64,000 nt of DNA from Erythrocercus mccallii (Eukaryota; Chordata; Aves; Passeriformes; Dicruridae). The position numbers were made by a program, and so were the translations under genes. Shown one piece after another: positions 31,285 to 45,124 of the stretch. The notes beneath the pieces were generated by a model. It did not search any database. It saw nothing but the letters and a program-made list of their open reading frames with translations, and was not told the origin of the DNA. The first letter of the stretch is position 1. Every line of letters starts with the position of its first letter. Location: contig VZRG01000353.1 in the NCBI GenBank assembly GCA_013397435.1, forward strand, positions 496,001-560,000, written 5' to 3'.

Positions 31285-34200
31285 ACAGGCGATACATCAT
31301 AGGAGATGCTCAGTTACTATTAAGTTCAAGGGCATCGGCTCTTTCTCATTCTGCATTTTCACGTGTTGAATTAAAAAAAAACAAACAACCTCTTAATCTC
31401 TGTTCCAAGAGTCAGGTAGAATCTGCATGTCTGGGACCCAGCCATCACCCAACTCATGCTGCTCCACTGCCTAAACAAAAACCTGGCAGTGCACAGCATC
31501 TGGGGAGGTGAATCATTATTTTAATAATCACCTAGAGGAAAACATGCTGCTTGAGTGGAGAGAAAATAAAAATTAAGTATCACATTTAATTTATGATGTG
31601 GCCTTTTATTTTAAAGGAACATAAACCAAAAATATTCAGACATCACAGGAAGAATCTCAGCTTTCACTTCTAAATTCTGTTTTATTATTGTTGTTAGCCT
31701 CCCAGTAGCAAAGGAAATGAGTTCTTTGGTAATCATTTCCATTTAATTTTCAGCTCCCTTCTGTTGATAGCATCGTGTGTAACCTTTTTTCTAACAGTTA
31801 CTTTAAATTGTGTGTTTTCATATTCCATTCAGCTGGTGGAAAAAGAAAAATCAGTTCTAAAAAAGCCGTTTTATCTCCGCTGTACATGAGCTCAGCAGGA
31901 TAATGTGATATCTCAGCGAGCATATTTATTTTAAGTTATTGGTATTTTCCACCAGGGTGAAATTGTTCAAGATATAACCTCTCATTGCCTCCCCTCTTCC
32001 TGCCCAAAAAATGTCATGGGGCCAAAGCAGTGGAGAAAAAGAGACAAAATAGCAATGCTCGTTGAAAAGGAACAATAATCCACCCAGCAAATCAACTCAG
32101 TTCTGGTCATTCTGGGCAGAATGAAAGGAGTGAAAAAACCTGACAAAACGGGGGAAATGGAGCACACAATCATCGCATGGATAATAAATCCCTGGGCACA
32201 GTGGCATTTTTGAGACAGTGAGGCAGAGGTCAGCAGTGACACCGAGCAACCTTTCTCGTAAAGATGTTAAAGCTTCATAATGTGGTTTGGTTCTTCAGGA
32301 GATCCGGTGACACTGGAATTCAGATGGGAAGAGGAATGCTACCTTTTCCTTTGTGCTGGGCTGTCTCGACACCAAATCGCAGGCTTATTTCTTTTTCTTT
32401 GGGTGTACTGAAAAGAAAGGAATAAATAGAAAACCTCCACAAAAGACCACAGCAGCTTTGGCTGAAAAACAGCCAAAAGCAGGGCTTGAACCTTCTGAAA
32501 TGAGGACTAAGTGCCTTAATATTTCAATTAAATACCTTGCTGAGAATCAGCAACGCTTTCTCAGACTTATTGGAATAACCACTAAAGAGAAACAGCTGTA
32601 ACAGCTCAAGCCACTGCTTTTAGCAGCAGCAACCACCTTGCAGAATTTCCCATGTTCCAAATGGAGAGTCTCCAATGGAGCTCTGGGGAACTGTGATGTG
32701 GCTATTTATCAGCACAGGAGCATATGGGAGATTAAGATCTCGTGCTTCCAAAGCCTTCCAAAATTTTAAGTCTCGGCATAGCTGAGAAGGTGACAAGGAA
32801 AATTCAAGGCTGGGGCTTCAGAGGGTCACTGCAGGAGAAACTGTGCATTTTGTCTTGGTATAAAGAGGTAATAAAGACTGGTTGCTGTGGAGTCACTCTC
32901 TAAAATGTGACTTGAATAAATTTTATTTTTATTGTGAAATTTCTTCCTCGCCATCAGTGCTCAGCCATACACTGATACTGAAGAGTGGTGAAACTATGAC
33001 CAAACTCTTAATTTTCAGAAGAAATAGTTCAGCTCTCCAGTGGAGGCAGCTTTCCACCATGACTTACCACAGGTGTAGCTCAGTATCCCTGGCACAATAC
33101 CTGATTTACACCAGGGAGTCAGCCCCAAACATCTGCCTGTTCATTTGATTTGAGATTTTGGATTTTGTGCTTCTTCTGCTGCTACGGAGGAGACGTCTGG
33201 AAAGTGGTTTTATTTGAGTGTGGCTCTGCAAACAACATAAACCCTGTGGTTAGGATCCCTTTTCTTCACAGTCTGTAGACCTGAGCTGGACTTTAACTTT
33301 GGAATCTATTTTCCATGATAGGACAAGACTTATTGTTTTCGTCTGACTTTAGCTACAGAGATCATGGTATCATAGGATTGTTTAGATTGAAAACGATCTC
33401 TAATGCCATAGATTCCAGCCATTAATCAAACACTCCAAGGGCCCAGCTCAACAAGACAGGAAGCTTTTCCCACATGATCAGCAGAGGCATGTGGAGAGGA
33501 AAATTGATCCCATCCCAAATGGGATCAACAAACAAGTCCAATGAAACACTCTCCAGCTGCCTGGAAGACCAACACCAGGACTGAGCCAATATTGTGTCTG
33601 TGACACATTTGCAACCCAGGTAACATTAAAGTGATGTAGAAATCAGGTCTGTGATTTATACCTGTACTAGAGTGTGTATAGTGTAGGTGTTTGTACCTGA
33701 CTAAGCACAACCTCAGCTGCCTCTACAGTCACTAGGGACTAATTATTACTGTCAGAGAAACTTATAACCCTCGTATAGCCTGTTCTTGGAGTGTTAAGTG
33801 TTTATCACCTTGATAGCAAGCACCAGAAATGCTGTGAAGTAAATCCAGGTGTGATCTCTGTGATATCCTGGCTAAGTTCCTGATGATAATGCCAACAGGC
33901 TGAAGATATTGCCCTCATCCCTCTCTTCCTAGACATGCTATCTCCAAATAAGGAGAAATCAGCCCAAGCTGAAGTGATCTCATCCAAAAAAATTCAGTGT
34001 TATTATTCCAGATTTACACCACTGTAAAACATTCCAGTTATCTCCTGAGTCCTTGACAACAACTGGGTAGAAATGGGCTGAGACCTCTTCCCTTTGGATC
34101 AACCTTCTGCTCTTCTGCACCCCTCTGCACCTCCAGATGTTCATCCTTCTCTCACCTTTCAGCTCACAGAGGGGGAATTTCATCTCTCCAGAATTATTTC

Positions 34201-37200
34201 AGAAGTTACTTTGTGCCAGCAGTGTGCTTGGAAATGCCTGGGTGAAGCCTCTGGGTCTGTTCCAGGGTGAAGTAAAGAAAAATCCAGAAGCCTCAACAAT
34301 TTAACTTGAAATAAAATTTATTCAAGCAGCTTTAATGAGTATCAAAATATTCTTCCTGCGAGGGAAAGAAACCACTTTTATCTACTCTGAATCCTAGCAT
34401 CTTCCTTCAATGTTCTCAGCAATGTCCTTAGCAAGTTGAGGACTTGGATCCCTGCATGTCTGGCAAACTTTGGACATGGAGATTTAGTTCACCTCAGTTT
34501 CTCTCAGGCTCTCTCATTCACTCACTGTGTTTAAATTATTCCTTCCTTTTTACTCACTCAGCAGAGAACTGAAATTTGCTGATGTCAGGATCTCGGAACA
34601 GATGGGAGAGCAGTATTGATTAGGCAGTTGAGAGTAGGACATAAATAGCTTGTTAAAAGTAAATAATAATAGTTTAAATGCTGTGTACAAACCTTTATAA
34701 AACCCGGTGAAGCAAATCAAATAATCCTTCCAGAAACCCATCCGAGTTTTTTTAGCAAGGTGATGAGATTCAAGAGCGTTTTTCACTTACTTATGTTAGT
34801 GCTGATGTAAGAGCTGATTGAACCAACAGTCTGGAACTGCCAGAGATGAGCCTGCCTTCAGCATCCCAGCCAAATGAGATGTTTGCAGCTGATGTGTGAA
34901 AGGGAAAAGAGAATTGATGAGGGAGAGAGAGCAGGAGGACAGGAGCTGCAAGAGTGTGAGCCATTTCGGGGTGGGGAGGGAAATTTATTTTTCACCATAA
35001 ATTCAGAGCCTGGGCCCGAACTCACTGCTGTGTGTGACATCCAAATTGGGGTCTAAGGCAGGGCATGGGATAAAGCCATGGATGAGATGTATCCTTATTG
35101 ATTTTGGTTCAGGTTTGATACGTACAAAGTCCTTCAGAATTGAGAGCTTTGTGAAGTCTGTGCTTAAAATGCATCTGTTCCTCCATCCACAAGCCACACA
35201 GGACCCAGCTGGTTGTGACTCCCAGTTATCACGGTAGATATAAAAAACAGATTAAAATTCTAAGGTTATGTATCAAAGAGGAGATCTGGAGAAAAAAAAA
35301 ATCATTTTGAGCTTGGGCTGCTATTCTCCCTAATATAAATGCCATGTTTTCCTGATCCATGTCTCAGCTGATCACTCAGAATCAGGACAAAGTCTGCAGC
35401 AGAGACTACACTTCAGGAGAAGCTCAAGATGAGGGACAGGATGCTTAATAAAAAAAAAAAAAAAAAGAGGGGAAAAAGAAAGGAAAAAAAATTCTTGCAA
35501 GTTATTTGTTAGGGAGAAAAGAGGATTTTCCTGTTCCCATTCCCTGTTGCTGTCACATTGATCTATTTCACCCAAGAAGTGCAAAAGGACGTGGTGCACC
35601 GACACTGATGGCAGGGCTGGCCCTGGCCTCTGGAATGCTGGAGATGGCTCCTCTGGAAGGACATTGCTTCCCTCAAGTGTTCATCAGTGCTGCTGCAGGA
35701 GGAAATGCTGGAATCTCACTGCCTGAGCCCTGAATTTCACCCACCATGAAGTGGGTTCCTGCTTCCTTCCCACCCTGGTGCAATGGGCCAGGAGGAAACT
35801 CTGTCCTTTGCACCTATGGCTTGTTCAAGGTCTTCAGTGACTGATTTCAGAAAAATTGAAATGCCCTGAACAGATTCCATTGGGATGTTTTCAGGGGAAA
35901 TTTCTTACAGATTCAAGGTGCTTTGGAAAAATCCCCATTTAAAGAAAAAATGAGAGATCCCAATGACTTTTAAAGCAGATTCCACCTCTCAGTGTAGAGA
36001 TAAATTAAATATCTGGCCCCAGGACTTTCAGCAGAAGTGGCAGCCTAGGAATTTGAGATATGGGCACACTGGAATTCACAGCACTGCAGGGAAGCAAATT
36101 TCTTACACAGCCTCATAACCAAAAAGACAAATCAATTAAAGATCTTGCAACAGTTACATGCAGTGAATAATTAACTTGTGGAAATCACTGCTGAAGGATA
36201 ATGTGACGTTTAACAGCACAACAAATGTTTTAGTAGTCTTGAACAAAAACTTGTGGACTAGGAAAAGAATAAAAAGAGAAACTCACAGGTGGGTCAGGAC
36301 TCATGGTGCACAATCAGATCCCCAACCATGGTGAGAAGTCTTTGTGCAAGAAAAATTTAAGAAAAAAAGGATCTTCCTAATTTTCCCTCTCTTTGAGCTC
36401 CAAATTTAATGTAAAGAAGGAATAGAATATTAACAGAAAATATAATTTTATGGCAATACAGAAGAGATTTGGGTATAATCCCATTTTCCAGATTTGCCTT
36501 TAGCAAAGGGGAAATACTACTTCTGTACACTGCTTTCCTACGAAAAGAGATTACCATTCTTCCTTAAAAAGCAGGTGTGGTAATATAGAGCCAGAGCACT
36601 TTGGAGATTATCTGCTGATATGATTATGAAAAACCCAGATATTAGATAAAAAGACCAATAAAGGAAAAGTTGTTTAAGTTGTGTTACTCCTGATTCACAT
36701 GAAAAGAAGAGAATTCCCACAGTGAAACATTTTCCTTATGAGCAGAAGGTTGCTGTGTAACAACACTAAGGCATCACAGCAACATTAAAGAGAATTGCTG
36801 CTATAAACAAGTTATTTGATATATTGAGAATGTTTTGTTTGCCTTAATTATTCACAAACAGGTGGTATTTTTACTAATTTGTTCTCTGCTCAAAATAGTT
36901 GGTTTAAACATATTTTTATCTCTCTGATAACACAACAGTAGTGTTCTCATTAAGCCTTCCTGGCTATTTGTGTCACTGTTGGATATTAAATCACACATCA
37001 GAAATTATGATTTTTCTACTATAGCATCAGCTGCCTCTCAAAAATAAAAAAAAGGAAAAAAGTACTTTCCTTTTTTTTTCTTTTATTGTTGGCAAATTAT
37101 CTGCAAAAAGCTCAGCATTGTTTGAATAATAAAAAAAGCTTTTACAGATGGCCGCAAAAGAGTTTGAAACCAGAGTATTCTCATGAATATTTATTCTCAC

Positions 37201-37689
37201 CAATTCTCCTGACAACTTAACTTTCTGCAGACATTCTTACAAGCAAACATTCAAACAGTCTCCAAAAACCAAATAAAAAGGGTTTGCACATAAACACAAG
37301 AAAACTCACGGATCCTTTATTTTGCAGCGGTATCTTGAAAGCTCACCCAGAAGAAAAGCCCTCTTGTGTTCAGTTCTGTAGAGGCACAGATGAGAAATTA
37401 CCTCTTTAGTGGAGAGTTTGGTCTAAGTGCACAAAAAAAAAGATCCAATACTGTCCTCATTTTGCAGACATGGAGATGATGCTGACCACAGAGGAGACTC
37501 CCCCTAAATTAGACAGCAAATAGAAAAAAAAAAAATCACAAAATTAGACTCTGCTCTCCCTGAATACCCAGCCTTGCACAAGGTTTAGATCTAGGTGGTT
37601 TTTGCCAGGCAGTGGTTTAAGGATTTTTTAGCGTGTGGATTTTTGGCATTTCATTCTTTGATAGCTCCAAACAATGTACTTCCCTATGT
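31285..37689. other. Intergenic, AT-rich, repeat-poor
   Basis: Only one short antisense CR1 piece (33361-33432) and an A17 run (35450-35466) are recognised in 6.4 kb. I see no gene on either strand. The block 36100-37300 is strongly AT-rich. Confidence 0.7.
33361..33432 (-). mobile_element. CR1 LINE 3' tip, antisense, diverged
   Basis: atcatggtatcataggattg followed by tttagattgaaaacgatctc resembles the inverted CR1 end with several substitutions. Confidence 0.75.
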
Positions 37690-38512
37690 GAAATCTTAGA
37701 CTGTTGGAAAAGACCTTAAAGACCATTTTGTTCCACCCCCTGCTATGGGCAGGGACACCTTCCACTGTCCCAGGTTGCTCCAAACCCCATCCAGCCTGGC
37801 CTTGGACACTTCCAGGGATCCAGGGGCAGCCACAGCTTCTCTGGGCAACCTGTGCCAGGGCCTCACCACCCTCACAATAAAGAATTTCTTTCTAATATCT
37901 AGTGTCAACCTGCTGTCTTTTAGTTTAAAGCCATTCCCCCTTGTCCTGTCCTCCCATGCCTTGTCCCAAGTCCCTCTCTAGCTCTCCTGGAGCCCCTTTA
38001 GGCACTGGAAGGGGCTTTGAGGTCTCTCTGAAGCCTTCTCTTCTCCAGGTGAACACCGCCAGCTCTCCCAGCCTGGTTCCAGATGGAGCCAGGAGCATCT
38101 TCATGACCTCCTCTGGATTCACTCCAACAGCTCCACGTCCTTCCTGTGCTGGGGGCTCCAGAGCTGGAAGCAGCACTGAGGGATGAGTCTCACCAGGGCA
38201 GAGCAGAGGGGCAGAATCCCCTCCCACGACCTGCTGGTCACACTTGAGATGCAGCCCAGGATGTCCTGAGCTCTCAGGCTGTGAGTGCACATTGCCCGGA
38301 CATTCTGAGCTTCTCACCCACCAGCAGCCCAGGTCCTTCTCCTCAGGCCTGCTCCCAATCCCTTCTCCCTCCAGCCTGTGTCTGTGCTTGGCATTGCCTC
38401 AGCCCAGGTGCAGGACCTTGCTCTTGGCCTTTTTGAACTTCATCAGGTTTGCAGAGACCCACCTTGTCCAGCCTGTCCAGGTCCCTCTGGATCACAACCC
38501 CTGTACAAGCAC
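37690..38512 (-). mobile_element. CR1 LINE, longest copy in the window, antisense
   Basis: About 820 bp of continuous CR1 text on the minus strand: gttggaaaagaccttaaaga, ggatccaggggcagccacag, then cctccagcctgtgtctgtgc and ccaggtccctctggatcaca. It covers the 3' UTR and part of the region just upstream. No reverse transcriptase remains. Minus-strand ORFs at 37925-38858 derive from it. Confidence 0.93.
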
Positions 38513-41500
38513 TTTGTACCCGCCGCATCCTAGCAGAGGCAAGAACTGGAATTATCCACTTTAATGAGCACGGGCTCTTTTGCCTCAGCCAAATTCCACG
38601 TCCACTGCACGATTTTTGAAACAAAGGCAGGATCCTTTCATGGATTGCCATGGTGAGTAGGATTTGAATGGCACAGCAGCAGGTCGGGTGCAAGGCACGG
38701 AGGCTGGAGGTATGGAGGGTGTTGCATTCAACCGGGATACTTTTCCCCCACATGGTTCTTTTACAGGAGTTAAATCGGTGCAGATTATGCCCAGCTGAAA
38801 GGAAACAGTATATTCTGTGGTGTTTAAAGATGTCACACTCATCGCAGAGCTTTTGCAAACCAGTGAGTCAGCAGGAGGAACACAATGCTGGTTCCAGCTA
38901 TTAGGCAGTTATTTAAAACAAAATAAACAGAAACAAAAAAAGAGCCACTTGTGAATTCAACAGATGCAATGAATTCCCTGCTTTGCAAAGGCTAAAGTGT
39001 TTGCACAGAGGAAAGGGGCACTTTTATTAACATAAAGGTCACTGCAGTTCAATTCTTCATTTGAATGAATTATTCAGTATTTCCTTTTAATCTCGTTAAA
39101 TGTGGATGTCTGTAAACAAATTCTGAAGATGCAGAGAAAATCAGACCAGCAAAAAGCATGTGCAGTGATGGAAAAGAAACAGAACTGACAACTATTGGGT
39201 GCACAAGGAGCACAGCCAGATTTTAGCTCAACGAAGGAATTACATGTGAGAGCTCAAATTGTCATCTGACTTCTTCAACCCTTCTCATACGTGTCCTGCC
39301 TTCCCCATGCATGAATGGATTGTTGCAGATGTGTTTCCAGCAGTGCCTAGAGAATGGAAGGGCCTGCGATCCACAAAACCCATTACTGAACCCTCTAGAT
39401 ATCCAGGCCCTCAGGTAAAATAGGATCAAATTTAGTCAGGATGGGACTAGGCAGCCCAAGTTCTCCTAAATCCATGTGTTCTGCCCAGTGGTGTTTCAGA
39501 GATGCTGTCTACTTAGAAAGACCGGTTTCATGTAAATTGGTCTAATTTCAATATCAGTTGTAACTAACTGCTTTATATTTTCAGAATTTTGAGATGCTTA
39601 ACTTTCTTTAAGAAACTGGAAACATGAGGTCACCGTAGAGGACATGGCAGAATGTGCTTACACCAAGCTCTCTGGCAGACATCTACTCTCTCATCCTCTC
39701 TGTACATCTATAAAAACTCAGAATAGACTTGGATGGACTCTCTAGACGTAACTGGAACTTAAGAAATAATGCTTTTTCACCTTTCCATACATAGTAATTA
39801 ATACATGCAAAGACAGAAGCTCCAGAGCTGTACATCCCGCATCTGGATGTTGGAGCTCTGGAGCCAGCTAAAAATCAAAATAGTGGGGAAAAAAAAATCA
39901 GAGCATCTTCTGATTAAGAATTGTATGTGCACAGACAATTTTCACCAACTCATTTGTCGGTCCCAGCTATTTCAGGAGTGCTTTGAGCAGCCATCTCATT
40001 ATTGATCTTTGTAGCTTATTCTTTTGCAACCTGTCTTTATTTGCATTTAATTAGCCTGGTTGGGTGATGGTCTCACTGTAAATCTTCCCTTTGTTTGCTG
40101 GTTCTGGATTTAAAATGCTCTTCATTTTTAGGCAGTCCTATTTATCCAGAACCTGGAACTCACATCTCTTCTGGTTAAAGTGAACACTCTGTTTCCAGGA
40201 ATAACTACATGCTTTGTTTTCATCTAATGAATTCCTGGTGTTTAGTTACTAAAACCCTTGGGTTTTATTTGCAGCCTTGCCTGAGCACAGAGATAAATTC
40301 ATGTCCAAGATTCACGTCCACTGTAAGCTTCTCCTGGTGGATAGTGATTTAGGCTTGGTACTTTGATCTGTGGATTTTGTCTCTCCTGAATTGGTTCTCC
40401 TCAGATTGAGAACAGGGTGAGATAAATTTTTAAAAAGTATAAAACAAGTTAAAATTGCAGAGATTTGCTCATTGCCAGTCTGAGCTTGTTAGCAAAGGAA
40501 GGACTTGCAGGAAACTTTTTATGAACTTTTTAGTTCTTGTGTGCCAGAGAAATGTCCTATTTTCTCAGAACCCCTCTTCCTTGTAACTACAGCTTATTCC
40601 CATGGCAATGGCAGCAGCCTTTTCTTTTTTTCATAGTTCACAGAATTTTTTTTTTCTCTGAAGCAGAAAACCACATTGCAAGTTGATCACCCTTGTGTAT
40701 GTTTGAGTCAGATTCAAAAATAAAGAACAGACAAGTTCAAACCAAAACAATGGCATGAAAGAAGGCTCTCCAAGACAGAACTGGCTCATAATCAACCAAT
40801 TTCCAGTCACATTTCAGAGAAAGACCTCAAGGGGACTACTCTCAACCATATTTGGTACTACTGTGCTGGCTCTAAATTGTTCTCTCCTTAAAACCTTTGC
40901 ATAGAAAAGGACAGATCCAGCAATACCCATCTGCAGTCACCTTTTTCTCCTCAAAATACCCTTGTGTCAGTGCTTTCCTGGCAAAGGAAAGAAGAAATAA
41001 CAGGGAGCAGCCAGGAGAGGGGTGGAACTCTGACTCCATTTCAGGATAGAAGCCTGATCCTGAGCCTAACTTCAATCACCTGGATAATTACCTTTCTCCT
41101 AAAGTAAAACACTAACTCAGTCAACACAGCTATTTAATACCTCCAGTAAGTGATTATGGCCACCTAAACCACAGGTCTAACAGATTCTGCCATACTGTAC
41201 AGTCAAGAAGAAAAAGCAATTAAAGTTCAAGGACCTGAGCTAAATTTAGGACATAACCCAGACTTGAGAAGCAAACTTCATATAATGCAGTGCACCCCTA
41301 AAAATACCACCCTGGACACTGTATTGAAACCAATTTCAGTGAAGAAAATATTTCAGTCTTCATTTTCCTCCCCCTTTTCTAGTGAAATAAGACTTAACTA
41401 TCCTGTTCTCTGATTTTTTCTTTGCTTATCTTTTTTCATTGTGATGCATTCAGCTTCTGGATCTACTGAAAACAAAAATTAATAACAGAAAATGGAGAGT

Positions 41501-43025
41501 GCCTACAAGGAAAGTCACCATAGTCAGAGCTCTTCCTGTGGCCTTGAGGTCCCAGACAACAATCTGTTCATCTCCACCAAGTGCAACTCTTTCACCTTCA
41601 ACAAAGGTTCCATCAAAACTGACTTTTGAATTGCCCTTTGACCCATGCTAAGGTTTGGATGGTGGAAGTTGTCTGGAAGAACCTCAGCCAGAGAGAGTTT
41701 AGTTTTTTGAGGGTTTTTTTTTAATCATTCTAGTAACTGAACCTGTGCAGTCCAGGTCTCATGGAATTTCTTGCTATGGACATAACCAGACAAATGTGAT
41801 TAAAATGTGCCTGTTCGTGGCAAGTCAAGAACCATCTTTGTACTGCCAGGTTACTCCACATCTCTGCTTTTGACCCAAAGATTCACAGAATCCTGAAGGG
41901 GGAAGAGAAAAGCTTCTCTGAAAGAAGCTGATCCTTTCCAAACTTCTCTAAAGTGGAGGACAGTACGAGCTACACGGAGAACACATGAACAGTAATTTAA
42001 AATTCCTTCTTTCTCTATTTTCCCTTGTTTTTGGAATCAGCAGATGGGGATTTTTCTTCAGACTCAAATCCCAGCTGATGGTCAGGCATTGCCCAATTCC
42101 CTTGAGTTATTTGTAATTCTTCCACAAGCAACACTTCCCAGTCACAAACTCAGACTCCAAGTGTAGACCACATTAATTGGGATCTGATGGCCCTGAGTTG
42201 AAAATAACTCTGAGACCATGACCTTCTGCTGGAGCCTTTTAGCAAAGATTTTTCCTGAGAAAACGAGGAATTAAGAAGATATTTTGTAGCTCTGGGTGAC
42301 CAAGCCTCCTGATTTGTGCCCATCCTTGTGAGACTGTGAGCCCCATCAAGGTCACTCATAGCATTTTTATTGTGCCCACCTGGGTGAGTGTTGCACTTAG
42401 AGCACATTTCCAGCGTGCCTGTTTGATTCTTGTAAATTTGAAATCTGCTCTCCAAATGAGTTGCTTTAATTAGCTGTTTGAGTGGAGTTTTTTTGCCAGC
42501 AAACTCATTTGCTAAAATACGCGTAGAAGGTAAATGCGGAAGAATATCTATTAGTTGTAAGCGTGTCTAGAAATTAGAGTGAATATCCACTGCAGTGATT
42601 TGACAGTAATTGCTATGATGTATTAAATCTGGGACATTTTTATGCCTGGAACCATGATTCCTGAGTACTGAAGTTCTGAGTCTGTTCTATACATCCACTT
42701 CACTTGTACAGCTGCTGTATCCAGTTGAGGTCGGGTATGAAAGGAAGTCATTTTTATCTGACAACCATTTGTTGGTGACAATAAAATCAGCTGGCAATCA
42801 CAGCTCATTTCCTGCTGCTGAGAGGCCTCACCAATAATTCCCAACCCTCACACGATTCCCTGCAGAGAAGCCTCAGGGTGGATGAGCAAGGTTGGTCTCA
42901 TCTCAGATCCACAGGGTGGGAATCGTGCACCATCCCAGGCCCCCTCTGAGCTCAGAGGGAGCAAAAGATGCCACCCCTGCTCAGAGCAACAGAACTCACA
43001 CACCCCCCTGAACTGTTTTATGATT
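38513..43025. other. Intergenic, no gene or repeat recognised
   Basis: 4.5 kb of ordinary unique-looking sequence of mixed composition. All ORFs are short and carry no familiar protein text. Confidence 0.65.
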
Positions 43026-43083
43026 AAATGGTTGGACTCAGTGAGGTCTTGTTCAGGCTAAATCATCCCATGGTTCTATGATG
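43026..43083 (+). mobile_element. CR1 LINE 3' tail, sense
   Basis: aatggttggactcagtgagg, then gttcaggctaaatcatccca and tggttctatgatgg: the last ~58 bp of a CR1 element. Confidence 0.8.
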
Positions 43084-44865
43084 GTGCACTCAGGGAGGGC
43101 CACAATTGACTTTTTTCTCTTTGAACCTCCTGTGTGCTGTCTGTGCAAGAGCTGCATGGCTGAGAAATGTGACAATTTATATCACATATTATATCTTTTC
43201 AAACTCTTTAGCCCTCTCCTTGAGGTGCCTATGTCATCAAACACAGTGCCCAAACCCTGTGGCTGGAAAGGAAAGGGGAAACTTTTCCAAAAGTTCTCCA
43301 GCTGTATTATCTTTTCCCACACTGGTATGGCTTGGTGGGCAGCAGGGCAGGAAATGCCAGTGCAAAACCTTCTTCCCACTCATGGCATTTGTTTGCATTT
43401 TTCCTGTCCCTGTACCAACCTCTCCTCTCCTCTTTTCCACCTGGATTGTAAAACTTCCCATCTTTCCAGTGCACTGGGGTTAAAACCATTCACACTAATG
43501 AATGAAATAAATGTGCCAGGGGATGCTCCCATGTACTGGGGCCACCTTGAATGTCATGGCTTGACTCTGTGACACTGACCCAGCAGGCAGAGCAAGGCTG
43601 GGAGCAAACTGCCGGCTGGGAATGATCCCTGGACTGGACTAAGTGCCAAACATGGTAATGGTTTGGACATAAATTAGTAGAAATAAGCCAAATTTGTGCC
43701 AGGAAACATTCTAATATTTCACAGACATTGGCAGTGGCCAATAATATTTCCATCACCCCTGACCAGTTTTATCTGCATAATTATACATGGGATATATATG
43801 TGTACTGGTGTGCTTGTGACCAGGGAGATCTGGTCCACAGAGGGAATTCCTTATTATGCCTCAAAGCAGATCACATAAACGAGTAAATGATGATCAGTCT
43901 CATCCCTAGTTCAAAACCACGGTCTCTGATCCCCCAGTTTTCCCAAAGAGCAGTGATGACACGCAGATATTTTGCAACCAGCAGCAAATCTGTCACTGCT
44001 TCAAATCTGGCCAAATGTCACCTGGTTTCTCTTGCAAATGTCGAGTGCAGGTCTAGGTCAAAAACTGGGCACTGAGGTGACAGCATGGTAGGAATTACAC
44101 AGAATGACAAATACAAATGTTGCTGTGAGCAACTTTTTTGTACATGTAGCTTGACTGGGCAAGATTTAATCTGGCAGTGCCCCAGTTTTTGAAAAGAGGC
44201 TGAAACTGTCTTTAATAGTTTCAAGAGCTTTCTCTGGGAGGGAATTTTGCTGGTTGGATTTAATAACACAATAATCAAGTCCAGATATAGTCCATGAGAC
44301 AAGATAATGCAAAGTCTCCATGCACTGAACCTTTACAGGATGGGAAAAATAATCAGATGGTTGGTTTTAAAGGGTGGTTGTAGTGACTTGCCAGACCATT
44401 TTTTGATAGGGATGAGCACAAAAATAGCTGAAGCACCTCTTGGGATATGAGTGGCACACACCTTCAATCAACTGTGATGTGCAAAAAAAAAAAAAAAAAA
44501 GTACTACCTGGAGACCCTGGGTGGGATGGAGATGTAGCCTGGCCTGGACTTTATGCCTCTGTCTTGTGTTGATCCAAGGTTTGCCAATAGTTATTATTTT
44601 TCTCAGGAAAGCTTCCAAAGAGATTGAGAATCTCTAGCCTGTTCAGTGAAAAAAAAAAAGCCTCTGTCCCTCCTCCAGAAGTGAACACAAGATGGTGCTG
44701 CCATCCACCAACTGCCAGCCTTGCTGGTAACATTACACTGATTCTAATTCTTGGCATGTTTAAAATGAGAGTTATTAGAAATGCCTGAGCATGGTCATAT
44801 AGAAATTAGGGCTTCTCCCCTATAAATGTGGTGGGATCAATAACCCAAATGAAGTGCATCTAAAC
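43084..44865. other. Intergenic, no gene recognised
   Basis: Contains an A18 run at 44483-44500. The 164-codon ORF from 43078 starts in the CR1 tail and shows no recognisable domain. Confidence 0.65.
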
Positions 44866-45124
44866 CCAGCACGTGCCTCGAATTCCACCAGAGCAGGTTA
44901 AGACTGGATATTAGAAAAAATTCCTTCACTGAAAGGCTTGCCAAGCATTGGAATGGGCTGCTCAGGGCAGTGGTGAAGTCACCATCCCTGAAGGATTTAA
45001 AGGATGTGTAGATGTGGCACTTAGGGACATGGATTAATGTCAGACTTGGCAGTGCTGGGTTAATGGTTGGACTCGATGACATTAGAGATCTTTTCCAAAC
45101 TAAATGTTGCCCTGATTCTATGAA
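44866..45124 (+). mobile_element. CR1 LINE 3' region, sense
   Basis: agactggatattagaaaaaa, then gggcagtggtgaagtcacca, tgctgggttaatggttggac and a gattctatgaaa tail follow CR1 sense order over about 260 bp. Confidence 0.93.

Noticed and set aside
38343..38858. 171-codon ORF, minus strand
   Set aside because: About a third of it lies in the antisense CR1 copy at 37690-38512; the rest has no recognisable domain.
43078..43572. 164-codon ORF, + strand
   Set aside because: Starts inside a CR1 tail, overlaps ORFs in other frames, and has no familiar protein text.
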